Assembly (NCBI GenBank): GCA_050250755.1
Contig: JBFWOB010000006.1
Coordinates: 1-64,000, forward strand
DNA length: 64,000 bases
Origin: Ga0077555 sp050250755
GTDB lineage: Bacteria > Pseudomonadota > Alphaproteobacteria > Rhizobiales > Hyphomicrobiaceae
Reading direction: 5' to 3'
Shown here: in pieces, positions 1 through 8,424 of the stretch
Numbering within the stretch: the first letter of the stretch is position 1
Layout: every line of letters begins with the position of its first letter
Made by a program: the position numbers and the translations under genes
The notes under the pieces: generated by a model
The model's database searches: none
Told to the model about the DNA's origin: nothing
Seen by the model: only the letters and a program-made list of their open reading frames with translations

Positions 1-110
1 CCCACCCCTAACCCCTCCCCGCCAGGGGGAGGGGAACGTGCCTGTCGCCAAGCCGAGTATACGCAGCCCCGCAAGGGACGTTCCTCGTCCATCCAAAGTG
101 AACGCGCTCT
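1..110. repeat. Dispersed intergenic repeat, copy A
   Basis: About 110 bp that aligns along nearly its whole length with 23438-23547, with only small indels. Shared blocks include CCCCTCCCCGC, GCCAAGCC and AGTGAACGCGCTC. The C-rich left part followed by a G-rich stretch (bases 12-34) can fold into a hairpin. The right end reaches the stop codon of the HPF-like gene, overlapping it by about one base. The left end may continue outside the window. No coding potential is seen. Confidence 0.8.
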
Positions 111-423
111 AAGCCCCGTCGCGTAGCTTCCCGATCGCGCTATCGAGCGCCCGTTTCATCTTGTCAACGGCACCCTTGATCGCTTGCTCGACCGTATCGG
201 CATTGTGCGTCACGGCCTGTGGCTTTCTTCCTTCGAGACGTGCTTCGATCATGCAACGCTTGTCATCGGCTCCGCCTTTGCCGGCGTTGGCATCCTGCAG
301 ATGCACATCGATACGCGTGATCCGTGAGACGAACGGCGCGAGAAGGGATCCGACGGTACGTTCCACATACGGGCCCAGATCGCCGGCTTGTATGTGGTTG
401 TCCGTTCTGATCTCGATGTGCAT
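109..423 (-). CDS. HPF/RaiA-family ribosome-associated protein (short form)
   Basis: A 104-residue protein beginning MHIEIRTDNHI. The N-terminal beta strand (MHIEIRTDN), the central basic VHLQDANAGKGGADDKRCMIEARLEGRKP block and the C-terminal amphipathic helix (VEQAIKGAVDKMKRALDSAIGKL) fit the sigma-54 modulation/S30EA fold. Family members bind the 30S decoding site and silence or hibernate ribosomes. It lacks the C-terminal dimerisation domain of long HPF, so it resembles short HPF/YfiA. The start at 423 was chosen because AGGAG lies 7 nt upstream; an upstream in-frame extension to 636 has no family similarity. It is the last minus-strand gene before the window edge, separated from the S9 peptidase by 163 bp. 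Family assignment is good; the exact role is inference. Confidence 0.8.
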   Translation of the reverse strand: MHIEIRTDNHIQAGDLGPYVERTVGSLLAPFVSRITRIDVHLQDANAGKGGADDKRCMIEARLEGRKPQAVTHNADTVEQAIKGAVDKMKRALDSAIGKLRDGA

Positions 424-586
424 CGCATGCTCCTTTAGGAATTGACCGTAACGACCGAGTCCGCCATGCCGCACGGGCGGCAAAGCCCACCCTCGCAACC
501 GGTTTGCCGGCCGCCATTGAATGGAACGCAAGGGCCGCCGGCTATGTTCTCGGTCAATGATATAAATGGGGGCTCGACCTGTGCTC

Positions 587-2503
587 TCAACCCAATCGAA
601 GAGCTTTGCGGAGGAAGGCGACCTCGGCCTCTGCAACCTTGATGATCGTGGAGGCCTGCCGAAAGCCGTGGCCTTCGCCCTCGAATTCGTAGAGCTCGGT
701 CAGCACGCCGCGCTCCGTCAATCGCTCGTGAATCAGCCGCGATTGCTCGGGCGGCACAACCCTGTCCTCCAGGCCTTGGAACAGCACGAGCGGCGCGGTC
801 ATACCGGCAATCAACGTGATTGGTGAGCGCGCCTCGCAAACTTTCTTCCAGTTTCGCGGCGTCGTGCCGAGCAGGCGGTGCAAATAACCGGCCTCGAACT
901 TATGCGTCGACTCCATCAGCAGCGAGAGGTCCGAAATGCCGTAGTGGCTCGAACCAGCAGCAAAAGCCTTCGTGGTCGCGAGTGCCATCAGTACTGTGTA
1001 GCCACCCGCGCTGCCGCCGGCGATTGCGATCTGCTCGGCATGCGCCAATCCTTCGGACGCGAGAAACTTGGCGCCCGCAGCGCAATCTGCAACGTCGGCA
1101 ATACCCCATTGCCCGTCGAGCCGCTCACGATAGGCGCGTCCATAACCGGTAGAGCCGGCGTAATCCACATCGAGCACCGCGAAGCCTCGGCTCGTGAGAT
1201 ACTGGACGCGGAGCGAAAGCCCACGCCCCGCTCGAGACGTCGGACCGCCGTGGGCGAGTACGAGGGCAGGAGGCAACGACCCGCGCGGCCCTCGATGGGT
1301 GCCACTCGCAGGTGGATAGAATTGTGCGAACGTCGCCTTCCGATCGCCGCCGCGAAAGGACACTGTGCGCCCCACCGAAACGCCGGTCGGATCGAGCGCG
1401 AGATCGGTCGAGGTGCGAAGGACGGCCGGGGCTTTGCGCTTCGCGATGGCGACGAGCGCCGCGGGCGCTTTTGGGCGTCCGATCCCGGTTGCAACGCCGG
1501 CGTCGTAGACCGAAAGCGAGCCCATTGAGGCGGCGGCAATCGGCCTGATCTCGACCGTCGGTCGGAGCGCGGCGAGATCGGTAACGGCAACGAGTGCCGG
1601 CTTGCCCTCGACGTCACCACTGGCGACGATGCGATCCGGCCCGGTCACGACGAACGTGCGTCCGCCGAGGTTCCACATCGGTTGGCCGAGTTCGGCTTTG
1701 AGCTTGGTCAGCGCTCGCACGCCCGATCCATCCCAGACCATGAGGTTGCCGAAGCCCGTTTCGTCTGAAAGGAACAGCAGATTCTGATTGTCCAGCCACT
1801 GAGGCTGCATGGCCGCGACACCGCTGCCGCCCGCTACGCGCTGAGCGCGCCCGGCCGAGCCATCCGCACGCATCGGCGCAACATAAAGTGCCGACTGATC
1901 CCAAGGCATGTCGGGCAGATCCCAGCCGAGAAACGCCAGCCGTGTGCCGTCGGGTGAAAGGCTAGGAAAGGCATAGAAATCACGACCGCTCACCAGATCG
2001 GTGATGGTCCCGCGCGCGCCCGCCTCTAGCGCGATGCTGACGATCAGGTTCTGAGGTTGCGCATGGCCATTATCCGCGACGTGACGCTCCGCAACGGCAA
2101 TCAGGCGATTGCGCGGCAAATCAAGCGCCATATCGGCGAACCGATCGGACGGGGCATCGGTGATCCGCTCGGGCGTCGCTCGGGGAATGACACGCCAGAC
2201 GTCCTGATCGTCCGCGTTGACGAAGTAGATCGCGCCATCTGCAACCAAAAACTCGGCGCCACCGTACTCATGCACTTTTGAGCGCGCGGAATAGGGTACG
2301 GGCAGGACGTCCCTCGGTGTTTCATCTATGCCGGGGCGCATGCGAACGATGACCTGACGGCCCTTTTCCTCGGGGCGCCCTTCTGACCAATAGATGAAGG
2401 GGCCGTCGCCCTGGACGTGACCGAAGCGGCGAGCACCACGCGTCAGGTCGCGTGGCTTGATCGGAGACGGCCAGAGGCCGAACGGTGCTGTGATTTTGAC
2501 CAT
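587..2503 (-). CDS. S9-family prolyl oligopeptidase-like peptidase
   Basis: About 638 residues. The N-terminal two thirds carry WD/PD40-like beta-propeller repeats (for example FPSLSPDGTRLAFLGWD) and the C-terminal third an alpha/beta hydrolase. The catalytic triad is readable: Ser498 in GGSAGGYT, Asp580 in GLEDRVVPP and His612 in GEGHGFRQ. This matches dipeptidyl-aminopeptidase/acylaminoacyl-peptidase proteins of family S9C, which cleave short peptides. No signal peptide is evident, so it is probably cytoplasmic. A TTG start at 2509 is possible, but AAGG sits at a good distance from the ATG at 2503. The AHSA1 gene lies 46 bp upstream on the same strand and may be co-transcribed. Confidence 0.9.
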   Translation of the reverse strand: MVKITAPFGLWPSPIKPRDLTRGARRFGHVQGDGPFIYWSEGRPEEKGRQVIVRMRPGIDETPRDVLPVPYSARSKVHEYGGAEFLVADGAIYFVNADDQDVWRVIPRATPERITDAPSDRFADMALDLPRNRLIAVAERHVADNGHAQPQNLIVSIALEAGARGTITDLVSGRDFYAFPSLSPDGTRLAFLGWDLPDMPWDQSALYVAPMRADGSAGRAQRVAGGSGVAAMQPQWLDNQNLLFLSDETGFGNLMVWDGSGVRALTKLKAELGQPMWNLGGRTFVVTGPDRIVASGDVEGKPALVAVTDLAALRPTVEIRPIAAASMGSLSVYDAGVATGIGRPKAPAALVAIAKRKAPAVLRTSTDLALDPTGVSVGRTVSFRGGDRKATFAQFYPPASGTHRGPRGSLPPALVLAHGGPTSRAGRGLSLRVQYLTSRGFAVLDVDYAGSTGYGRAYRERLDGQWGIADVADCAAGAKFLASEGLAHAEQIAIAGGSAGGYTVLMALATTKAFAAGSSHYGISDLSLLMESTHKFEAGYLHRLLGTTPRNWKKVCEARSPITLIAGMTAPLVLFQGLEDRVVPPEQSRLIHERLTERGVLTELYEFEGEGHGFRQASTIIKVAEAEVAFLRKALRLG

Positions 2504-2549
2504 GGTCAAACCTTAGCAGAGCCGTCAGCCGTCGCCAGTTTGCGATGAT

Positions 2550-3047
2550 TTATTCGGTGCCAGTCACGTAGCGCGCCAGCTTTTCGAGAGTCTGGCCGCC
2601 GAACTCGACGGCGCCGAATGCAATCGTGGCGTCGCGCTGCGCCTTGGTCGGATGAAGCTGGCGAAGCGTGACCACGGTCTTGCCATCCTGTTGCTCGTCG
2701 AACGTCACCGTGACGCGAAATCGCTCTGGTGCGTGGTCCTGATCGGGGCCGTGATCGAACACCAGGCGATGGGGCGTAGCGATTTCAAGATACGCTATCC
2801 GGTTATCGTGTCGCGTACCGTCCGGCCCGACAAAAATGAACCGCCAGCGGCCGTCTTCCCGGATGTCCGCCTCGACGGTCTCAATCTGGAACCCCTCCGG
2901 ACCGAACCAGCGCGCGACGTGATGCGCGCCCGACCAAGCCTCGAACACTCGGTCGCGCGGGGCAGCAATCACACGAACGAGTACGATCTCCCGGTCGAGA
3001 GACCAGGTATTCAGGGCGTCGTCCGGTGTCATGGTCTGTGGCTCCAT
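2550..3047 (-). CDS. SRPBCC/AHSA1 (START-like) domain protein
   Basis: A 165-residue single-domain protein. The opening DREIVLVRVIAAPRDRVFEAW, the WFGPEGF motif, the GRWRFIFVGPDG turn and the closing helix FGGQTLEKLARYV are typical of the Aha1 C-terminal/CalC-type START fold. This fold encloses a hydrophobic cavity. Members range from polyketide-type cyclases to proteins of unknown function encoded near ArsR regulators; no ArsR gene is seen here. An internal ATG at 3032 with GGAG upstream is an equally plausible start. It precedes the S9 peptidase gene by 46 bp on the same strand. The ligand is unknown. Confidence 0.85.
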   Translation of the reverse strand: MEPQTMTPDDALNTWSLDREIVLVRVIAAPRDRVFEAWSGAHHVARWFGPEGFQIETVEADIREDGRWRFIFVGPDGTRHDNRIAYLEIATPHRLVFDHGPDQDHAPERFRVTVTFDEQQDGKTVVTLRQLHPTKAQRDATIAFGAVEFGGQTLEKLARYVTGTE

Positions 3048-3500
3048 TGACGCTTCGCAGGTGCAGCATAGCCCCTGTCGATCGCCGATCGGGAACTGGC
3101 AACGGATTCATGGCTCAAAAGAGTTCGCTGCAGTGCAAATTTCCGTTTGCAGTCGTTGATAGGTCAGGTATCCTGTCCTTTACGTGGTTCGGATGACGAA
3201 GCCGCACCTTGGTGCCGCTGGTGCTACAACTTGTGGCGCCCGCACCGCGCGGGTGACCGAACCCACGCATAGAGAAGAAGACGGGTAGTGCCCGCAGCGA
3301 ACCGTTTGCGCCTCTCCGCCGGCTGTCCGATCAGGTAGACAGTCTCGCCGGGAGGTTGTTGTCGGTACGAACGCGTTGCGCGTCTGCACGTTCCATAAGT
3401 GTACGCCCCGCAAACTCCGGGCAATCCCATTGGGATTGCAAGGTGGTTTTCCGGTGCGCGGACCAGAGCAAGGATTGTGACGATCCATAAGGATAGAGTC
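3048..3500. other. Intergenic region upstream of gltB
   Basis: 453 bp between divergent genes. It holds the inverted repeat TGCAAA-N6-TTTGCA at 3134-3151 and a second pair, GCACC-TT-GGTGC, at 3204-3215. Either could be an operator for nitrogen or amino-acid control of gltBD, but neither matches the usual NtrC spacing (GCAC-N7-GTGC). I see no convincing coding sequence; open frames here are antisense or upstream extensions. Confidence 0.6.
3134..3151. promoter_or_regulatory. Inverted repeat, candidate operator upstream of gltB
   Basis: Perfect 6-bp arms TGCAAA and TTTGCA around a 6-nt spacer, about 350 bp upstream of the gltB ATG. Position and symmetry suggest a dimeric regulator site. The regulator is unknown and this is inference only. 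Confidence 0.3.
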
Positions 3501-6500
3501 ATGGCTGCAACGACATCGAACATGCTTCGGATCCCAGGCAACAGTGCATATGGCGCATACACGGCGCCTGACAACGCCGGCCTGTTCAACCGAAAGCGTG
3601 AGCACGATGCGTGCGGCGTCGGCTTCATCGTCCATATGAAGGGGCAGCAGTCCCACCAGATCGTTGCCGATGCGCTGGCTATTCTCGATAACCTGGAGCA
3701 TCGCGGCGCGGTCGGAGCGGATCCCACGACGGGTGACGGCGCAGGCATTCTCACCCAGATCCCGCATGCGTTTCTGAAGGACGAGTGTGGCAAGCTCGGC
3801 ATAAAGCTTCCCGAACCCGGCAAGTATGCCGTCGGCCACTTGTTCATGCCTCAGGACGAGCGGCTGCTCGCCCATTGCGAGCGCGTCTGGGCCAGGATCA
3901 TTCGCCAGGAAGGGCTTGAGCTGCTCGGTTTCCGTCAGGTACCGGTCGACAACAGCACGCTTTCGGAAATGGTAGGCGCCACCGAGCCGCGCCATCTTCA
4001 GATCTTCGTCGCGCGTCCTGCCACCATGCCGGACGAGAACGAATTCGAGCGCAAGCTCTACATTGCGCGCAAAGTCGTCTCGAATGCCATTCACGAGGCG
4101 TACAAGGGACGCGACATCGGCCACTACTGTGTGTCGCTGTCCTCGCGCACACTGATCTACAAGGGCATGTTCCTCTCGTATCAGGTGAAAGCCTACTACA
4201 AGGACCTGTCCGATCCGCGCTTTGCATCGGCTCTTGCGCTCGTGCATCAGCGCTTCTCGACGAACACATTTCCCTCTTGGAAGCTTGCCCACCCGTTTCG
4301 CATGGTGGCGCACAATGGCGAAATCAACACGCTGCGCGGCAACGTCAACTGGATGGCGGCGCGGCAGGCGTCGGTCGCGTCACCACTTTACGGCCAGGAT
4401 CTCTCGAAGCTCTGGCCCATCTCCTATGAAGGGCAATCGGACACGGCCTGCTTCGACAACGGCCTCGAGTTCCTCGTGCGCGGCGGCTACAGCCTGGCTC
4501 ACGCGGCCATGATGATGATCCCCGAGGCGTGGGCGGGCCATGGCTCGATGGATCAGGCGCGTCGTGCCTTCTACGAGTATCATGCCTGTCTGATGGAGCC
4601 ATGGGATGGACCCGCTGCGATGGCGTTCACCGATGGGCGGCAGATCGGCGCCACGCTCGACCGTAACGGGCTGCGGCCGGCACGCTATCTGGTCACCAAG
4701 GATGACCGGGTGGTTATGTCATCGGAGTCCGGCGTTCTGCCGATCCCCGAGGAGCAGATCGCAAAGAAGTGGCGCCTGCAGCCGGGCAAGATGCTTCTCA
4801 TCGATCTTGCGGAGGGGCGCATCATTTCGGACGACGAACTCAAGAAGGAGCTCGCCGCTAAGCACCCCTATCAGACGTGGTTGAAGCAGACGCAGATCCA
4901 GGTTGGTGATCTGCCGCTTCCGAAGCTCGTCGATAAGAAGTCGACGAATGTGGCGCTGATGGACCTGCAACAGGCCTTTGGCTACACGCAGGAAAGCCTC
5001 AAGTTCCTGATCAGCCCGATGGTCGAGACCGGCCAGGAGGGCATTGGGTCCATGGGCACCGATACGCCCGTCTCGGTGCTCTCCTCCAAGCCGAAGCTGC
5101 TGCATACCTACTTCAAGCAGAACTTCGCTCAGGTGACGAACCCGCCGATCGATCCGATCCGCGAAGAGCTCGTTATGAGCCTCGTCTCCTTTATCGGACC
5201 GCGCCCGAATCTCCTCGATATCGAGGGCACATCGAAGGTGAAGCGGCTCGAAGTCTACCAGCCGATTGTCACCAATGAGGATCTGGAGCGCATCCGTCAG
5301 ATCGGACAGGTGAAGGATAACCACTTCGCATCGATCACCATCGACATAACATTCCCGGTCGAGCGCGGTGCGGGCGGTATGAGCTGGGCGCTCGATGTTG
5401 TCTGCGCCGAGGCCGAGGAAGCCGTGCGCTCGCGCGAGTACAACATCATCATCTTGTCCGACCGCAACATGGGACCGGACCGCGTGCCGATTCCGTCGCT
5501 GCTGGCGACGAGCGCGGTGCACCACCATCTGATCAAGCAGGGATTGCGCACCTCGGTTGGTCTCGTCATCGAGACGGGCGAGGCACACGAGGTCCATCAG
5601 TTTGCGACGCTCGCCGGCTACGGTGCCGAGGCGATCAATCCCTATCTCGCCTTCGAAACCATCGCGCAGATGCTGCCGACGCTCGACGAGGACCTCGAGC
5701 TCAAGGAAGCGGAGAAGCGCTTCATCAAGGCGATCGACAAGGGTCTCCTGAAGGTCATGTCCAAAATGGGCATCTCGACCTATCAGAGCTACTGCGGCGC
5801 TCAGATTTTCGACGCGGTCGGCCTCAAGTCGAGTTTTGTGAAGCGCTATTTCACTGGCACGCATACCCAGGTCGAAGGTGTCGGCCTGCGCCAGATCGCG
5901 CGCGAAACTTTCGAGCGCCATCGTCAGGCTTTCTCGGAGGTGCCGCAGCTCAACGGGTTGCTGGACGTCGGAGGCGAGTACGCCTTCCGGCTCCGGGGCG
6001 AAGCGCATATGTGGCGGCCGACCGTCGTGGCCGATCTTCAGCACGCCGTCCGCACAACCAGCAACGACGACGCCAAGGCCGGCAAGCTCCCGCAGAAGTG
6101 GCGCGACTATGCGCGTCAGATCAACGACCAATCCGAGCAGTTGATGACGCTGCGCGGTTTGTTCCGCATCAAGTCTGCCGAGGAGATGGGCCGCAAGCCG
6201 GTGCCGCTCGAAGAAGTGGAATCCGCTGCAGACATCGTGAAGCGGTTTTCGACTGGTGCCATGAGTTTCGGCTCCATCAGTCGAGAGGCTCACACGACGC
6301 TCGCCATTGCCATGAACCGCATTGGCGGCAAGTCGAACACGGGCGAGGGTGGCGAGGAGGCGGATCGTTTCAAGCCGCTGCCCAACGGCGACAGCATGCG
6401 CTCGGCGATCAAGCAGGTGGCGTCGGGGCGCTTCGGCGTGACGACGGAATACCTCGTCAATTCCGACGTCATGCAGATCAAGATGGCCCAAGGCGCCAAG

Positions 6501-8306
6501 CCGGGCGAAGGCGGCCAGCTTCCGGGCCACAAGGTCGATCTGACTATTGCAAAGGTTCGCCATTCGACGCCGGGTGTCGGTCTTATCTCGCCGCCACCGC
6601 ACCACGACATCTATTCGATCGAGGATTTGGCGCAGCTCATCTTCGATCTGAAGAACGTCAACCCGGCAGCGGACGTGTCTGTGAAGCTCGTATCGGAGGT
6701 GGGCGTCGGTACGGTCGCGGCGGGCGTTGCCAAGGCACGTGCCGATCACGTGACCATCGCGGGCTTCGAAGGGGGCACGGGTGCCTCGCCGCTGACGTCG
6801 ATCAAGCACGCGGGCAGTCCCTGGGAAATCGGCCTTGCCGAGACGCATCAGACGCTGGTTTACAATCGGCTGCGCGGGCGTATCGCGGTGCAGGTCGATG
6901 GCGGCGTCCGCACCGGACGCGACGTCGTGATCGGGACGCTGCTCGGGGCCGACGAGTTCGGCTTCGCCACAGCACCGTTGATCGCGGCCGGCTGCATCAT
7001 GATGCGCAAGTGTCATCTCAACACTTGCCCGGTTGGTGTTGCGACGCAGGATCCTGTTCTGCGTGCGCGCTTCAGCGGTCAGCCCGAGCACGTCATCAAC
7101 TTCTTCTTCTTCATTGCGGAAGAGGTGCGCGAGCTGATGGCCAAGCTCGGTGTGCGTAAGCTGAGCGAGCTCGTCGGTCAGTCCGACTACCTCGACAAGT
7201 CGCAGGCGATCAGCCACTGGAAGGCGCGGGGACTCGATTTCGAGAACCTGTTCCACAAGCCGGACGTCCCGGCGAACGTGGCGATCTTCCATTGTGAGAG
7301 GCAGAACCACGGGCTCGAAAAGGTTCTGGACAACAAGCTCATCGAGCTCGCCAGGCCGGCCATCGAGAGCCGCAAGCCGGTCAAGGCCGAGGTGTCCATC
7401 GCCAATCGTGACCGTGCCACGGGGGCCATGCTCTCGGGCGTGATCGCCAAGGCCCACGGTCATGTCGGTTTGCCGGAGGATACCGTGTGGTTTACTTTGA
7501 ACGGTATTGCGGGGCAGAGCTTCGGCGCGTGGACTGCCAATGGCGTGACGCTCGATCTCGTCGGCGAAGGCAACGACTATGTCGCCAAGGGGCTTTCGGG
7601 CGGCAAGATCATTGTGCGTCCTGATCCCAAGTCCGGCATCGTGCCCGAAGAGAGCATGATCGTCGGCAACACGGTGCTTTACGGCGCGATCACGGGCGAG
7701 TGCTATTTCCGTGGCATCGCGGGTGAGCGCTTCGCGGTCCGTAATTCCGGTGCCTATGCGGTGGTCGAGGGCACGGGCGATCACGGCTGCGAGTACATGA
7801 CCGGTGGCGTTGTCGTGGTGCTAGGCCCGACGGGGCGCAACTTCGCGGCCGGCATGTCGGGTGGTGTCGCCTACGTTCTCGACGAGGGCGGCACGTTCGA
7901 GCAGAAGTGCAACCTCGCGATGGTCGAACTCGAACCTGTCACGGCCGAGGATGCAGCGGTTGCGGATGAGCCGTTCGCCAGCGATCTGGCAAGTCACGGC
8001 CTTGTCGATGTCATGCGCGACATGTCCCGACAGGATGCGGAACGTATTCATCGGCTCGTCACGCGGCATGCTCATTACACGAATTCAGAGCGTGCCAAGA
8101 CGATCCTCGCCGATTGGGTGAACTGGCTGCCGAAATTCCGCAAGGTGATGCCGGTCGATTATCGCCGGGCGCTCGCCGAGATGTCCAAGCGGCAGGCTGC
8201 CAACGGCGACGGCATTGCGAAGATCGATATCGGCGTGTCGTCTCAGACGGGCGACGACAGCAATGCCAACAGTAAGGGCAATGGTAAATCAACCGCTGCC
8301 GGGTGA
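3501..8306 (+). CDS. gltB: Glutamate synthase (NADPH) large subunit
   Basis: About 1601 residues, close to other alphaproteobacterial GltB proteins. It catalyses the glutaminase, ammonia-channelling and 2-oxoglutarate amination steps of GOGAT in the cytoplasm. The N-terminal class-II glutamine amidotransferase is preceded by a 37-residue propeptide. Cys38 in EHDACGVGFI becomes the N-terminal nucleophile after processing. The FMN barrel follows (STGAMSFGSIS and GGKSNTGEGGE region). The 3Fe-4S ligands C-x5-C-x4-C lie near residues 1165-1176 (CIMMRKCHLNTCPVG), and the C-terminal beta-helix is rich in GxxxG/GG repeats (VGNTVLYGAITGE). The ATG at 3501 follows AGGATAG; the in-frame upstream codons from 3399 add only non-homologous sequence. 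gltD follows after 118 bp. Together with glnA and glnB downstream it gives a complete GS-GOGAT set. Confidence 0.98.
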   Translation: MAATTSNMLRIPGNSAYGAYTAPDNAGLFNRKREHDACGVGFIVHMKGQQSHQIVADALAILDNLEHRGAVGADPTTGDGAGILTQIPHAFLKDECGKLGIKLPEPGKYAVGHLFMPQDERLLAHCERVWARIIRQEGLELLGFRQVPVDNSTLSEMVGATEPRHLQIFVARPATMPDENEFERKLYIARKVVSNAIHEAYKGRDIGHYCVSLSSRTLIYKGMFLSYQVKAYYKDLSDPRFASALALVHQRFSTNTFPSWKLAHPFRMVAHNGEINTLRGNVNWMAARQASVASPLYGQDLSKLWPISYEGQSDTACFDNGLEFLVRGGYSLAHAAMMMIPEAWAGHGSMDQARRAFYEYHACLMEPWDGPAAMAFTDGRQIGATLDRNGLRPARYLVTKDDRVVMSSESGVLPIPEEQIAKKWRLQPGKMLLIDLAEGRIISDDELKKELAAKHPYQTWLKQTQIQVGDLPLPKLVDKKSTNVALMDLQQAFGYTQESLKFLISPMVETGQEGIGSMGTDTPVSVLSSKPKLLHTYFKQNFAQVTNPPIDPIREELVMSLVSFIGPRPNLLDIEGTSKVKRLEVYQPIVTNEDLERIRQIGQVKDNHFASITIDITFPVERGAGGMSWALDVVCAEAEEAVRSREYNIIILSDRNMGPDRVPIPSLLATSAVHHHLIKQGLRTSVGLVIETGEAHEVHQFATLAGYGAEAINPYLAFETIAQMLPTLDEDLELKEAEKRFIKAIDKGLLKVMSKMGISTYQSYCGAQIFDAVGLKSSFVKRYFTGTHTQVEGVGLRQIARETFERHRQAFSEVPQLNGLLDVGGEYAFRLRGEAHMWRPTVVADLQHAVRTTSNDDAKAGKLPQKWRDYARQINDQSEQLMTLRGLFRIKSAEEMGRKPVPLEEVESAADIVKRFSTGAMSFGSISREAHTTLAIAMNRIGGKSNTGEGGEEADRFKPLPNGDSMRSAIKQVASGRFGVTTEYLVNSDVMQIKMAQGAKPGEGGQLPGHKVDLTIAKVRHSTPGVGLISPPPHHDIYSIEDLAQLIFDLKNVNPAADVSVKLVSEVGVGTVAAGVAKARADHVTIAGFEGGTGASPLTSIKHAGSPWEIGLAETHQTLVYNRLRGRIAVQVDGGVRTGRDVVIGTLLGADEFGFATAPLIAAGCIMMRKCHLNTCPVGVATQDPVLRARFSGQPEHVINFFFFIAEEVRELMAKLGVRKLSELVGQSDYLDKSQAISHWKARGLDFENLFHKPDVPANVAIFHCERQNHGLEKVLDNKLIELARPAIESRKPVKAEVSIANRDRATGAMLSGVIAKAHGHVGLPEDTVWFTLNGIAGQSFGAWTANGVTLDLVGEGNDYVAKGLSGGKIIVRPDPKSGIVPEESMIVGNTVLYGAITGECYFRGIAGERFAVRNSGAYAVVEGTGDHGCEYMTGGVVVVLGPTGRNFAAGMSGGVAYVLDEGGTFEQKCNLAMVELEPVTAEDAAVADEPFASDLASHGLVDVMRDMSRQDAERIHRLVTRHAHYTNSERAKTILADWVNWLPKFRKVMPVDYRRALAEMSKRQAANGDGIAKIDIGVSSQTGDDSNANSKGNGKSTAAG

Positions 8307-8319
8307 CGTTGCCGATTGA

Positions 8320-8349
8320 CCGGGCTGCCGATCGCGTTGCCCGGGTTTC
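8320..8349 (+). terminator. Hairpin between gltB and gltD (possible attenuator)
   Basis: Perfect arms CCGGGC (8320-8325) and GCCCGG (8339-8344) with a 13-nt loop, followed by the weak T-rich stretch GTTTCC. It could reduce read-through and set the GltB:GltD ratio. The T tract is poor, so this is a weak call. Confidence 0.3.
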
Positions 8350-8424
8350 CTTGAACCGAAATGCTTGATGCCGGGTCAGAGACACCACTCGACCAGACGG
8401 CAATGACGACGGGATGCGACCGAC

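Noticed and set aside
3204..3215. NtrC binding site upstream of gltB
   Set aside because: The half-sites are right but the centre spacing is 4 rather than 7, so the NtrC call does not hold.
4719..7784. A 1021-codon open frame on the minus strand inside gltB
   Set aside because: It is antisense to clear GltB motifs, rich in Arg/Asp/Leu as GC-rich shadow frames are, and has no family likeness or ribosome binding site.
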